From NCBI GenBank assembly GCA_041660545.1, contig JBAZWE010000012.1, forward strand, positions 1-35,351: a stretch of 35,351 bases of DNA, read 5' to 3'. This document shows, in pieces, positions 1 to 7,977 of this stretch. Positions within the stretch are counted from its first letter, which is position 1. Each line of letters begins with the position of its first letter. Under the pieces are notes generated by a model. It ran no database searches, had not been told where the DNA came from, and was given only the letters and a program-made list of their open reading frames with translations. This stretch comes from JBAZWE01 sp041660545 (GTDB lineage: Bacteria; Actinomycetota; Thermoleophilia; BMS3ABIN01). The position numbers and the translations under genes were made by a program.

Positions 1-386
1 AGGAATTTACCGAGAACACGGGTATCCCCGTGGACGTGCAGCTTCTGGCGATGATCCAGAGACTGTCGCCCGAGATGGAGACGGTGCTTTATCGGGTCGT
101 GCAGGAGGCGCTGACCAATATCGCCAGGCATTCCGAAGCGACCAAATGCCGTGTTACGCTCCGTCGCAGGGAAAGTGTCGTTCAGGGAGTAATTGAGGAT
201 AACGGCAAGGGCTTCGAGCCCCAGACTGTCATGCTTTCGGACGAAAAGGGCAGTGGGCTGGGACTCCATGGCATGAAGGAAAGGATTGAACTGGTGGGGG
301 GCTCCCTCGAGTTCGAGTCGCGTCCCGGTGAAGGTTCCACCATATTTATCGAAGTACCGCTAAAAACCGAGGAGGGCATCTGGTGA
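1..386 (+). CDS. Sensor histidine kinase, NarL-partner type (C-terminal part, cut by window edge)
   Basis: Only the C-terminal ~127 residues are present. The frame is open from base 3, so the true start lies upstream of the window and the internal GTG at 30 is not a start. What remains is an HATPase_c domain of the NarX/DegS/LiaS class: an N-box (VVQEALTNIARHSEA), a G1 box (IEDNGKGFEP), a G2 box (GSGLGLHGMKERIELVGG) and the closing GSTIFIEVPL strand. The expected role is ATP-dependent autophosphorylation on a His in the missing DHp domain, followed by phosphotransfer to the next gene product. Its stop overlaps the response-regulator start by 4 bases, so the two are translationally coupled. 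The input domain is not visible. Confidence 0.9.
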   Translation, partial: EFTENTGIPVDVQLLAMIQRLSPEMETVLYRVVQEALTNIARHSEATKCRVTLRRRESVVQGVIEDNGKGFEPQTVMLSDEKGSGLGLHGMKERIELVGGSLEFESRPGEGSTIFIEVPLKTEEGIW

Positions 387-1072
387 GCAAAATACGGATA
401 CTGCTGGCTGACGATCATACGATTCTGCGCGCAGGTCTGGCGAAACTGCTGTCTGAGGAAAAGGATATCGACATCGTAGGGGAGGCCTGCGACGGCCGCG
501 AGGCAGTGCAAAAAGTCCAGGAACTCAAACCCGATATCGTGTTGATGGACATCGGTATGCCGGTAATGAACGGCATGGAGGCGACCAAGCAGATCAAGAA
601 GCGCAATCCGGACGTCAAGGTTCTTGTTCTGACCATGCATGACAACGAAGAGTATCTTTTTCAGGTACTGCAGGCTGGAGCCGCGGGCTATGTTTTGAAA
701 AAGGCCGCTGACAGCGATCTGGTCAACGCTATCCACGTTGTGAACCGGGGCGACTGCTTCCTCTATCCTTCGGCCGCAAAGATGGTTGTCGAGGACTATC
801 TGGACAAGCTCAAGAACGGCCGTGAGCCTACGTTAAGTTACGATACCCTGACCGAGCGTGAAAGGGAGATCCTGACCCTGGTGGCCGAGGGATATACGAA
901 TCGGGAGATCGCCGAGTCATTATTCATCAGCGTCAAGACGGTCGAGACTCACAAGGCCAACATCATGGAGAAGCTCAACCTGCACAAACGCGCTGAACTG
1001 GTGCGTTACGCCATACGTAAGGGCATGTTGCACGTTGATTTCGACGAATCCATCCCGGAGGCGAGTACTTAG
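383..1072 (+). CDS. NarL/FixJ-family response regulator
   Basis: A 229-residue DNA-binding response regulator. The receiver domain spans about 1-120, with the acidic pair at D10/D11, the phospho-acceptor Asp at 56 (IVLMDIGMP), the Thr/Ser switch at about 84 and the conserved Lys at 106 (YVLKKA). A LuxR-type helix-turn-helix follows at about 152-215 (LTEREREILTLVAEGYTN, then ISVKTVETHKANI). The GTG start overlaps the kinase stop (GTGA), so the pair forms one operon. The target promoters cannot be told from the sequence. No link to the B12 genes downstream is evident, because a strong new promoter and a riboswitch intervene. Confidence 0.93.
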   Translation: MSKIRILLADDHTILRAGLAKLLSEEKDIDIVGEACDGREAVQKVQELKPDIVLMDIGMPVMNGMEATKQIKKRNPDVKVLVLTMHDNEEYLFQVLQAGAAGYVLKKAADSDLVNAIHVVNRGDCFLYPSAAKMVVEDYLDKLKNGREPTLSYDTLTEREREILTLVAEGYTNREIAESLFISVKTVETHKANIMEKLNLHKRAELVRYAIRKGMLHVDFDESIPEAST

Positions 1073-1087
1073 GGCCTGATCCGGTCC

Positions 1088-1116
1088 TTGAAAAACCCGG
1101 ACCTGCCCCGTATACT
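1088..1116 (+). promoter_or_regulatory. Sigma-70-type promoter for the first cobalamin unit
   Basis: TTGAAA at 1088-1093, a 17-base spacer, and TATACT at 1111-1116. This near-consensus promoter places transcription start at about 1123, 20 bases before the riboswitch P1 helix. The second cobalamin unit has the same -10 hexamer and the same spacing. Confidence 0.75.
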
Positions 1117-1142
1117 TCCTAAGTCATACACATACAAGCTTC

Positions 1143-1320
1143 AGCCTGTGGGTCGCCCATTGGGGCGTCCAAGGGAAGCCGGTGAAACGCCGGCGCGGTC
1201 CCGCCACTGTAACTGGTAGCTTTGACGCAGACGCTCCCCAGGGAGTGAGCCACTGGGCTAATACCCGGGAAGGCGGCGGCAAAGCGCAAATCCAGGAGCC
1301 AGGAAACCTGCCCGCAGGCT
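1143..1320 (+). ncRNA. Cobalamin riboswitch 1 (aptamer)
   Basis: A B12-binding leader. The P1 helix is visible: AGCCTGTGGG (1143-1152) pairs with CCCGCAGGCT (1311-1320), ten pairs including one G-U. The core GGGAAGCCGGTGAAACGCC and CCCGCCACTGTAACTGG lies around 1171-1217. The B12 box GAGCCAGGAAACCTGCC ends at about 1313. These are the conserved elements of the AdoCbl-type cobalamin riboswitch. With the terminator at 1380-1409 it is expected to switch off cobU and the downstream genes when cobalamin is plentiful. Confidence 0.95.
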
Positions 1321-1409
1321 CTAGTCCAAGAAACTCTTCGCGGAAGGAGTGGCTAGGGTAAAAAATTCGTCCATTTTTTAGCCCGCTTCCTACGGAAGAG
1401 GGCTTTTTT
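1321..1409 (+). terminator. Riboswitch 1 expression platform with intrinsic terminator
   Basis: The terminator hairpin is AGCCC-g-CTTCC (1380-1390), loop TAC, and GGAAG-a-GGGCT (1394-1404), followed by six T. An upstream hairpin is also possible, CTAG-CCA (1321-1328) with TGGCTAG (1350-1356). The GGAAG at 1342-1346 could instead pair with the CTTCC of the terminator, giving a plausible antiterminator. The switching logic is inferred from these mutually exclusive pairings. Confidence 0.8.
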
Positions 1410-1417
1410 CGTCCGGT

Positions 1418-1531
1418 GGGAGCCTCTGGGGATTGCCCTTGCTCCCGCGATTCGCGCAAGTCGCCTTCATGCCGGTACAAGTTTTGTGGGCGCGAATAGA
1501 GGGTCGCTGCGGCAAATCCCCAGAGGCTCCC
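1418..1531 (+). repeat. Element A: core-conserved stem-loop with private outer helix (upstream of cobU)
   Basis: The outer arms 1418-1437 and 1511-1531 are reverse complements over 20 pairs with one bulged A. The inner arms ATTCGCGC (1450-1457) and GCGCGAAT (1490-1497) pair perfectly. Between them lie conserved single-strand blocks: CCCTTGCTCCC on the left and AGAGGGTCGCTGCGG on the right. Both blocks and the inner helix recur at 5303-5380, but the outer arm sequence does not. It ends 36 bases before cobU. It could be a structured RNA or a miniature palindromic mobile element. Confidence 0.8.
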
Positions 1532-1567
1532 GGAGTTTATTTCAATGTACGTTTACAGAGGGAAGTC

Positions 1568-2098
1568 ATGATTTTTGTAACTGGTGGAGCCAGGAGCGGC
1601 AAGAGCGGTCTTGCGGAAAAAATGGCTCGCGATCGCGGCGGGGCAGTCACATATGTGGCTACCGCCAGGGCTGGAGACGATGAGATGGCACAGCGCATCG
1701 CCAGTCACCGTCAGCGCCGGCCGGACGGTTGGGAGACCATCGAGGCGCCGGAGGACCTGCCCGGCGTGGTCGAAGACGCACTTGCCACCTATAAAGGCAC
1801 TATTCTTGTCGATTGCCTGACTGTTTACATATCCAACGTCCTTCTGAGCCAGGGCATCGCCAGCACCGAACGGATGAGGTGGGCCGTGGACCATGAAATG
1901 GACCGGATGGTCGAGGTGTGCTCGAGTGGTAACGGGCGCGTCATCGTGGTGAGCAACGAAGTGGGCATGGGCATCGTGCCGGATAACAGCCTTGCCCGTA
2001 CTTTCCGCGACGTGGCCGGCCGCGCCAACCAGAAACTGGCATCGGCGGCTCAGGAAGTGTACCTCTGTGTGTCGGGGATACCCCTGAAGGTGAAATAA
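1568..2098 (+). CDS. cobU: Adenosylcobinamide kinase / adenosylcobinamide-phosphate guanylyltransferase
   Basis: A bifunctional nucleotide-loop enzyme of 176 residues, the usual family length. It phosphorylates adenosylcobinamide and then transfers GMP to it. The P-loop GGARSGKS is at 6-13. His47 in RIASHRQRRP matches the His that is guanylylated in characterised CobU proteins. The later blocks LVDCLTVYISN and VSNEVGMGIVPDN-LARTFRD are typical. I chose ATG 1568, preceded by GAGGGA, over the in-frame upstream start at 1433, because the upstream extension would translate the structured element A and carries no family homology. It is the first gene after riboswitch 1, with the next start one base after its stop. 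Confidence 0.96.
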   Translation: MIFVTGGARSGKSGLAEKMARDRGGAVTYVATARAGDDEMAQRIASHRQRRPDGWETIEAPEDLPGVVEDALATYKGTILVDCLTVYISNVLLSQGIASTERMRWAVDHEMDRMVEVCSSGNGRVIVVSNEVGMGIVPDNSLARTFRDVAGRANQKLASAAQEVYLCVSGIPLKVK

Positions 2099-2099
2099 G

Positions 2100-3665
2100 A
2101 TGGGACTCGCCCGGACAATAATGCTTCAGGGAACCGCATCTCACGCGGGAAAGACGCTGCTGGTCGCGGGGTTGGCGCGCATCATGGCCCAGGACGGTTA
2201 TTCGGTGGCTCCCTTCAAGTCCCAGAACATGTCACTCAACTCTTTTGCCAGCGTCGACGGCGGCGAGATGGGACGGGCGCAGGTGGTTCAGGCGGAGGCG
2301 GCCGGCATCGAGCCGCGGATCGACATGAACCCGGTGCTACTCAAACCCACAAGTGATACAGGTTCGCAAATAATCGTCCATGGGCGTCCGGTCGGTACCA
2401 TGACGGCGCAGACCTATCACGATTTCAAGCTGAGCCTGCTGGACGCGGTATCGGATTCGCTAGAGCGCCTGCGCCGCGAGTTTCAGGTAGTCATCATCGA
2501 AGGCGCGGGCAGCCCCGCCGAAGTCAATTTCCGCGGCCACGATATCGCCAACATGATGGTGGCCGAGATGGCCGATGCTCCCGTGTTGCTCATCGGCGAC
2601 ATCGAAAGAGGCGGCGTCTTTGCCTCGCTGGTGGGCACGATGGAGCTGCTTCAGGAAAAAGAACGGGAGCGCGTCGAGGGCCTCATTATCAACAAGTTCA
2701 GGGGGGATCGCTCCATCCTGGAGCCAGGACTCGATTTTCTGGAATCGCGCTGTCAGCGTCCGGTGCTTGGCGTGGTCCCATATATAAGGGATCTGCGCAT
2801 CGAGGAAGAGGACTCGGTGGCGCTTTCGGATTCAAAGAGTCCCCTGGCGGGGGATGACCACAAGGCCGCGACTCTGACCGCACAGGCACTCTGGCCCTCT
2901 GACGTGCGCGCCACGGCTTCCGGCAATGGCAAGAGAGTCAAGGTCCGCGTCATCAGGCTGCCGCGCATGTCCAACTTCACCGATTTTGATTCCATCAAGG
3001 CCTGCCCCGGTTTTGACTGCGATTATGCGGAGCAGCCGGCGGGGCTCGCGGACGCCGACCTTATCGTCATCCCTGGCACGAAAAGCACTATCTCCGACCT
3101 GAGATTTCTCTGGTCGAACGGCATGGCAGCGGAGATTATACGCAAGTCTCAGGGGGGCACGCCGGTCATCGGCATCTGCGGTGGCTTCCAGATGCTGGGC
3201 GGAAAGATACATGACCCTCATGGCATCGATTCCAGCGCCGGCAGCGTCAAGGCCCTGGGGCTCATCGATATCGAGACGGTCTTTGATAATGAAAAAGAGA
3301 CACGGCAGGCGGCCGGTGAGGTCAGTGGCACAAGCGCGCTGCTTCCGCAGGGCGCCGAGGTCACTGGCTATGAGATACACATGGGCCGATCCACCCTGGG
3401 GCCAAAAGCCGAACCTCTGCTGGAAACAAACTTCGGCCCTGACGGAGCCGTGAGCGCCGATGGCCTCGTCATGGGCAGCTACCTGCATGGTTTTTTTGAC
3501 AGCGATGATGTGCTGGCCGGGCTGCTTTCTTACTTTGGCTGTCCGGCGGAGCTTCCCATGATGGACCGGGGGCTCATCAAGGAGCATGAATACGATCGTC
3601 TGGCGCGCGAACTGAGACAGACGCTGGATATGAAACGTATCTACCAGATAGCGGGCCTTGACTGA
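2100..3665 (+). CDS. cobQ: Cobyric acid synthase (glutamine-hydrolysing)
   Basis: Amidates the b, d, e and g side chains of adenosylcobyrinic acid a,c-diamide using glutamine and ATP (CobQ/CbiP). It is 521 residues long. An N-terminal dethiobiotin-synthetase-like ATPase region (GTASHAGKTLLVAGL at about 11; PFKSQNMSLNS; IEGAGSPAEVN; GDIERGGVFASLVGT) is followed by a type 1 glutamine amidotransferase domain. That domain has the nucleophile Cys360 in VIGICGGFQMLGG and catalytic His463 in GSYLHGFFDSD. The ATG lies one base beyond the cobU stop with a GAAGGTGA ribosome site inside the end of cobU, so it is co-translated with cobU. Confidence 0.97.
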   Translation: MGLARTIMLQGTASHAGKTLLVAGLARIMAQDGYSVAPFKSQNMSLNSFASVDGGEMGRAQVVQAEAAGIEPRIDMNPVLLKPTSDTGSQIIVHGRPVGTMTAQTYHDFKLSLLDAVSDSLERLRREFQVVIIEGAGSPAEVNFRGHDIANMMVAEMADAPVLLIGDIERGGVFASLVGTMELLQEKERERVEGLIINKFRGDRSILEPGLDFLESRCQRPVLGVVPYIRDLRIEEEDSVALSDSKSPLAGDDHKAATLTAQALWPSDVRATASGNGKRVKVRVIRLPRMSNFTDFDSIKACPGFDCDYAEQPAGLADADLIVIPGTKSTISDLRFLWSNGMAAEIIRKSQGGTPVIGICGGFQMLGGKIHDPHGIDSSAGSVKALGLIDIETVFDNEKETRQAAGEVSGTSALLPQGAEVTGYEIHMGRSTLGPKAEPLLETNFGPDGAVSADGLVMGSYLHGFFDSDDVLAGLLSYFGCPAELPMMDRGLIKEHEYDRLARELRQTLDMKRIYQIAGLD

Positions 3666-3680
3666 GGGGCCAGCATAAGG

Positions 3681-4655
3681 GTGGGCGAAGTTTCCCTTTC
3701 AGGAGTGGACACGAGGCTCTGGTTCGCCTTCACGCTGGATATGTTGTTCGGCGAGCCGCCCGGGAAATACCATCCGGTCTGCTGGATGGGCAAGGCAGTT
3801 GAACAGGCCGAGAGCGTGGTTCCCGGAAGGGGGGGCGGTGTGTACGCCCAGCGCGCCGCAGGTGTCGTGGTGGCTATGGTTTTGCCGGTTGTCACGTACA
3901 TGGCGACCAGGACGGCGCTGAGATTCACGCCGGCTCCGTTACGCGGCGTGGCCGAGATAGCGCTGCTTTCAACAGCGCTTGCGGGCAGATCTCTATACGA
4001 CGCCGCCGGTGAGGTCGAGCGGTCACTGGCGCGGGACATCGATGACGGTCGCGCGGCGGTATCACGCATCGTCGGTCGTGACACGGCCGGGCTTGACGAG
4101 GACGGGGTCGTCCGCGCGACGGTCGAGAGCGTGGCCGAGAACACCAACGACGGGGTTGTGGCGCCGCTTTTTTATGCTATTGCGGGAGGCGCTCCACTGG
4201 CGCTGGCATACAAGATGGTGAACACGCTCGACTCGATGGTCGGGTACAGGAACGTGCGTTACAGGGATTTTGGCTGGGCGGCGGCGCGCTTGGACGATAT
4301 CGCGGGCTATCTTCCCGCCAGGCTGACGTTATTGGCGGTCGCCGCGGCAAGTCTGGTTACAGGTGGCGACGCGGTCCGGGTTTTCAAGGTCTCACTTGGC
4401 GATGGGCGCGAACATGAAAGCCCCAACGCGGGTGTCTGCGAGGGTGCGTTCGCCGGATCGTTGGGGGTGAGACTGGGTGGAGCGGACAGATATGGTGGGA
4501 CGAACGTTGAAAAACCCGTGCTCGGCCCCGGCCTCAGACAGCCGGAACGCGAGGATATCATGCGGGCCGCGAGGCTGATGTATCTGTCGGCCGCGATGGC
4601 GATGAGCGTGGGTGTGCTTGTGCGCCGGTTGCTCATATGGATGGGAAGAAGATGA
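3681..4655 (+). CDS. cbiB: Adenosylcobinamide-phosphate synthase (aminopropanol attachment)
   Basis: An integral membrane protein of 324 residues that joins the (R)-1-amino-2-propanol (phosphate) arm to adenosylcobyric acid. Family signatures are LDMLFGEPP-YHPVCWMGK near the N-terminus, ESVAENTNDGVVAPLFY at about 155, YKMVNTLDSMVGYRN, and the ESPNAGVCEGAFAGSLGVRLGG block near the C-terminus. There are several hydrophobic helices. It starts with GTG 3681, 15 bases after cobQ. Its partner for making aminopropanol phosphate is the CobD decarboxylase at 5444. The cobO reading frame begins inside its last codons. Confidence 0.95.
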   Translation: MGEVSLSGVDTRLWFAFTLDMLFGEPPGKYHPVCWMGKAVEQAESVVPGRGGGVYAQRAAGVVVAMVLPVVTYMATRTALRFTPAPLRGVAEIALLSTALAGRSLYDAAGEVERSLARDIDDGRAAVSRIVGRDTAGLDEDGVVRATVESVAENTNDGVVAPLFYAIAGGAPLALAYKMVNTLDSMVGYRNVRYRDFGWAAARLDDIAGYLPARLTLLAVAAASLVTGGDAVRVFKVSLGDGREHESPNAGVCEGAFAGSLGVRLGGADRYGGTNVEKPVLGPGLRQPEREDIMRAARLMYLSAAMAMSVGVLVRRLLIWMGRR

Positions 4656-5248
4656 CGGGAAAGAATGATTTTAAGGATCACGACAAACTGGCCCGGGTCA
4701 TCTGGGAACAGACCCGGAGGCAGGGCCTCGTCCATCTGTATACCGGAGACGGCAAGGGGAAGACTACGGCCGCTCTTGGACTGGCGCTGCGCGCTCTGGG
4801 GCGCGATCGCAAGGTAGCAGTGGTCCAGTTTTTGAAAAGAACAAAGCTCAAGACCGGCGAGATGGTCTTCGCCGAGAAAATGGGTGGTCCGCTGACCATT
4901 CGCCAGTTCGGCGCGTCGCGTTTTGCCACCCAGGAAGAGAAGCGCATGGTCGAAGAGAGCGGACAGACGGTCGAGCGTGGCTGGGAGATTGCCCGCGAGC
5001 TGGTCACCCGCGGGGAGCATGACCTGATCGTGCTCGACGAGATCACGCATGTGGTCAAGAACGGGCAGGTGTCGCTGGAGGAACTGATCGAACTGGTGAA
5101 AAACAAGACACCATCGCTGGAGCTGGTGCTGACCGGCAGGTATGCGCCTCGGGAACTGCAGGATGTCTGTGATTATGTCACTGAAATGAAAGAGATCAAG
5201 CATCCTTATCATAGTGGGGTCAAGGCACGCGAAGGGACGGAGTATTGA
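4652..5248 (+). CDS. cobO: Cob(I)yrinic acid a,c-diamide adenosyltransferase (CobA/CobO type)
   Basis: Transfers the 5'-deoxyadenosyl group from ATP to reduced cobalt(I) corrinoids. It is 198 residues long with the CobA-family P-loop GDGKGKTTAALG at about 32-43, followed by VAVVQFLKR, a DLIVLDEITHVVKNG Walker-B-like block and LVLTGRYAPRELQDVCDYVTEM at the C-terminus. Two starts are possible, ATG 4637 and ATG 4652. I chose 4652 because it makes an ATGA overlap with the cbiB stop and has GGGAAG just upstream. The stop is followed by a 195-base gap that contains palindromic element B. Confidence 0.94.
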   Translation: MTGKNDFKDHDKLARVIWEQTRRQGLVHLYTGDGKGKTTAALGLALRALGRDRKVAVVQFLKRTKLKTGEMVFAEKMGGPLTIRQFGASRFATQEEKRMVEESGQTVERGWEIARELVTRGEHDLIVLDEITHVVKNGQVSLEELIELVKNKTPSLELVLTGRYAPRELQDVCDYVTEMKEIKHPYHSGVKAREGTEY

Positions 5249-5282
5249 TAAATCCTGTTTGCGTTTTGGCTGATGTGGTGCG

Positions 5283-5400
5283 GCGGCCGGGCAGGATTGT
5301 TTCCCTTGCTCCCCCGATTCGCGCGCTTACTCTTTTCTTTTTGCGTACTTTTTGCGCGCGAATAGAAGGGTCGCTGCGGGAAACAATCCTGCCCGGCCGC
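5283..5400 (+). repeat. Element B: core-conserved stem-loop with private outer helix (upstream of cobD)
   Basis: The outer arms 5283-5305 and 5378-5400 are perfect 23-base reverse complements. The inner arms ATTCGCGCGC (5317-5326) and GCGCGCGAAT (5354-5363) form a second perfect helix. The internal blocks CCCTTGCTCCC-C-CGATTCGCGC and GCGCGAATAGAAGGG-TCGCTGCGG match element A with only single-base differences. The loops share a GTAC-TTTTG segment. The outer arms have no similarity to those of element A. It ends 43 bases before cobD, in the same orientation relative to its gene as element A. Confidence 0.82.
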
Positions 5401-5443
5401 AGGGTAAACCTGCTATCTGACACAATCGGGGATTTATCAATTT

Positions 5444-6550
5444 ATGGGTGAAGATATTAAAAACGTGACTCGAAAAATTATTGAGGTGGAAAGTGCGCCC
5501 GCGCATGGGGGGCGGCGGATGGAGGCGCAGCGGCGGTTTGGGATTCCCAAGGAAGAGTTGCTGGATTTCAGCGCCAGCATCAATCTTTTAGGGCCGTCGC
5601 CTGACGCGCTGGCCGCGGTCAGGGCCGCCACCAGTGAGATCGCTTATTATCCCGAGGAAGATTGCGCCGGGCTTCTTGCCACGGTCGCGGATCACCTCGG
5701 TGTCTTTCCCGATGAGGTAGTCCTGGGGAATGGCAGTATCGAGATAATCTACTGGCTGGCCGTGGTGCTGGAGCCTCGGCGCGTGCTTGTCATCGAACCC
5801 ACCTTCTCGGAATATCGTAATGCATGTGAGGCGGCCGGGGCCGACTGTGATTCTTTTCAGCTTCTCGAACAGGATGCTTTTGCCCTTGATGTCGCGCAGA
5901 TACAACCGTCGGGTTACGACCTTATATTCCTGTGCAACCCCAACAACCCCACCGGCTATCTGGTTCCGCTGGACGAGGTGGCCGCTCTCTGGCGTAAATG
6001 CCGCGGCGCCGGCGCCGGTCTGGTAGTGGACGAGGCTTTCATCGATTTTGCGGGACACGAGGAATCCATACTTTCATTCGGCGCGACGCCTGGGCTTTAT
6101 GTGGTCCGTTCCTTCACCAAATCGCACGCGCTCGCCGGGCTCCGCTTGGGTTGCCTGGCGGCAACGGCGCGATTCACAGCGGTTATGAGAAAGAGGATAC
6201 CACCGTGGAACGTCAACGCTTTTGCCCGCGCTGCGGGAAAGGCCACTCTTACCGACTGGGATTATATGTCAAGGACGAGGCGCGAGACCGCAAAAGCGCG
6301 GGCGCGCCTGTTTGATGATCTTTCCGGGGTGCCGGGAGTCGAGCCGTTACCATCGGAAGCCAATTTTCTTCTATGCCGCCTTACAGGAACGAGCTCCGAT
6401 GAGTTGACAGCGCGTCTGGCAATCAAGGGTATCCTGGTGCGGGACTGCAGGTCGTTCGCGGGCCTGGCCAGCAGGTATATCCGTGTCGCTGTTCGTTCCG
6501 AGCGGGAGAATTATCAACTTGTGGACGCCATCAGGAAAGCTGTCAGGTGA
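5444..6550 (+). CDS. cobD: L-threonine-O-3-phosphate decarboxylase (PLP-dependent)
   Basis: A fold-type I PLP enzyme of the histidinol-phosphate aminotransferase superfamily, 368 residues. It makes (R)-1-aminopropan-2-yl phosphate, the substrate of CbiB. The N-terminal HGG and LLDFSASINLLGPSP are characteristic of CobD rather than HisC. FLCNPNNPTG (cofactor and substrate contacts) and VVDEAFIDF follow. The Schiff-base lysine is K226 in SFTKSHALAGLRLG, and RDCRSFAGL-RYIRVAVR is at the C-terminus. HisC remains an alternative on fold alone, but the position inside the B12 operon decides it. ATG 5444 lacks a strong ribosome site. The gene overlaps the next by a GTGA. Confidence 0.93.
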   Translation: MGEDIKNVTRKIIEVESAPAHGGRRMEAQRRFGIPKEELLDFSASINLLGPSPDALAAVRAATSEIAYYPEEDCAGLLATVADHLGVFPDEVVLGNGSIEIIYWLAVVLEPRRVLVIEPTFSEYRNACEAAGADCDSFQLLEQDAFALDVAQIQPSGYDLIFLCNPNNPTGYLVPLDEVAALWRKCRGAGAGLVVDEAFIDFAGHEESILSFGATPGLYVVRSFTKSHALAGLRLGCLAATARFTAVMRKRIPPWNVNAFARAAGKATLTDWDYMSRTRRETAKARARLFDDLSGVPGVEPLPSEANFLLCRLTGTSSDELTARLAIKGILVRDCRSFAGLASRYIRVAVRSERENYQLVDAIRKAVR

Positions 6551-7977
6551 AGCGCCCTCTTATAATAGCCGGCGTCTCCAGCGGTGTGGGCAAGACCACG
6601 ATAGCGACCGGCATCATGGGCGCGTTGAGGAATCGCGGGCTGAGGGTGGCGCCTTTCAAGATCGGTCCGGATTATATCGATCCGGGCTATCATTCCATGG
6701 CTTCAGGAGTTCCCTGCCGTAATCTCGACACCTGGCTGACTTCCCCGGATGTGGTTCGCTCGATTTACTCCAGAGGCTCCGAGGGAGCTGATGTGAGCGT
6801 GGTAGAGGGCGTCATGGGACTCTTTGACGGGCGCACGGGCGCGGGCAACGAGGGGAGCACGGCCGAAGTTGCGGGGTTGCTCGGCGGCGAGGTCGTTCTT
6901 GTTGTCGATTGTCAGCGCCAGGCACGCAGCCTGGCGCCGGTCCTGTCCGGCTTCGCTTCATTTGACCCGGAACTGAAGATCGCCGGAGCGATCTTAAACA
7001 ATGTGGGCAGCGCCAGTCACGCGCGTATCGTTGAGGATGCAGCCCGTGAGGCCGGAGTCGCTGTGTATGGCGAATTGCCGCGACGCGACGATATTACCAT
7101 GCCCTCACGTCACCTGGGGCTGGTTCCAGCCGGGGAGCGTGATGCGGACGGTGAAGTCCTGGCAAGGATAATCGATCACGTCAGCGATAACGTGGACCTC
7201 GACGCGTTGCTCTCCCTGTCTACGGCTGAGGATGCAATGGCCGGTCATTCGGCCGGTGCGCCCAGCGAATCCGGGGAGCGGCCAGCGGCCGGCGACGTAA
7301 ATGACTTATCAAGATCGGCGAAAAAACCGCGCGTTCGTATCGCAGTCGCGCGTGATGCGGCCTTTTCTTTCTATTATGTTGACAGCCTGGAAGCCCTGGA
7401 GGAGGCCGGCGCCGAGCTACTCTACTTCAGTCCCATAAATGACGGTCAGCTGCCTGTTTGCGACGGTCTCTATCTGGGTGGCGGTTTTCCGGAAATGTTC
7501 GCGGCACGGATCGAGGCCAACACTGCCATGCGCGCTTTCGTCACGGCGGCGGTTAAGGAAGGTCTGCCCACTTATGCCGAATGCGGCGGTCTGGTTTACC
7601 TCGGCCGCGAAGTGGATATCGACGGCAGGCGGCACATGATGGCCGGAGCCATACCGCTGGCCGCTCGTATGACCGGACGCCGCCAGGCCCTGGGTTATGT
7701 CGAGGCTGCGGCCCGTAGTGACAACCTGCTTCTGGGCGCCGGAGACCGTGTGCGTGGGCATGAGTTTCACTGGTCGGCGATCGACTGGCAGGAAGACAAA
7801 CTTGCCTATGAATGTTTTTCATCCGGTGAGCCGGGTGGAAGGGCACAGGGCTACAGCTCAGGCGCTCTTCTGGCTTCCTATGTCCATATACATTTTGGTG
7901 GAAATGAAAATGCGGCTGCTCATTTTATAGATGCGTGCGCCGGTGTGAAAGGAGTGGCTCCCAGTGCTGTCAGTTGA
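6547..7977 (+). CDS. cbiA: Cobyrinic acid a,c-diamide synthase
   Basis: Amidates the a and c carboxylates of the corrin ring with glutamine and ATP (CbiA/CobB). It is 476 residues long. The N-terminal ATPase carries SGVGKTTIATGIMGAL, PFKIGPDYIDPGYHSMASG and VEGVMGLFDG. A Ser/Ala/Gly-rich stretch at about 230-260 probably links to the C-terminal glutamine amidotransferase, with LYLGGGFPEMFA, nucleophile Cys346 in TYAECGGLVYLG and a C-terminal HIHFGGN segment. It starts with GTG in a 4-base overlap with the cobD stop and runs 14 bases into the next gene, so all three are tightly coupled. Confidence 0.96.
   Translation: MKRPLIIAGVSSGVGKTTIATGIMGALRNRGLRVAPFKIGPDYIDPGYHSMASGVPCRNLDTWLTSPDVVRSIYSRGSEGADVSVVEGVMGLFDGRTGAGNEGSTAEVAGLLGGEVVLVVDCQRQARSLAPVLSGFASFDPELKIAGAILNNVGSASHARIVEDAAREAGVAVYGELPRRDDITMPSRHLGLVPAGERDADGEVLARIIDHVSDNVDLDALLSLSTAEDAMAGHSAGAPSESGERPAAGDVNDLSRSAKKPRVRIAVARDAAFSFYYVDSLEALEEAGAELLYFSPINDGQLPVCDGLYLGGGFPEMFAARIEANTAMRAFVTAAVKEGLPTYAECGGLVYLGREVDIDGRRHMMAGAIPLAARMTGRRQALGYVEAAARSDNLLLGAGDRVRGHEFHWSAIDWQEDKLAYECFSSGEPGGRAQGYSSGALLASYVHIHFGGNENAAAHFIDACAGVKGVAPSAVS

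Noticed and set aside
1433..1567. Upstream extension of cobU to an ATG at 1433
   Set aside because: It would translate element A. CobU homology starts at 1568, which has its own ribosome site.
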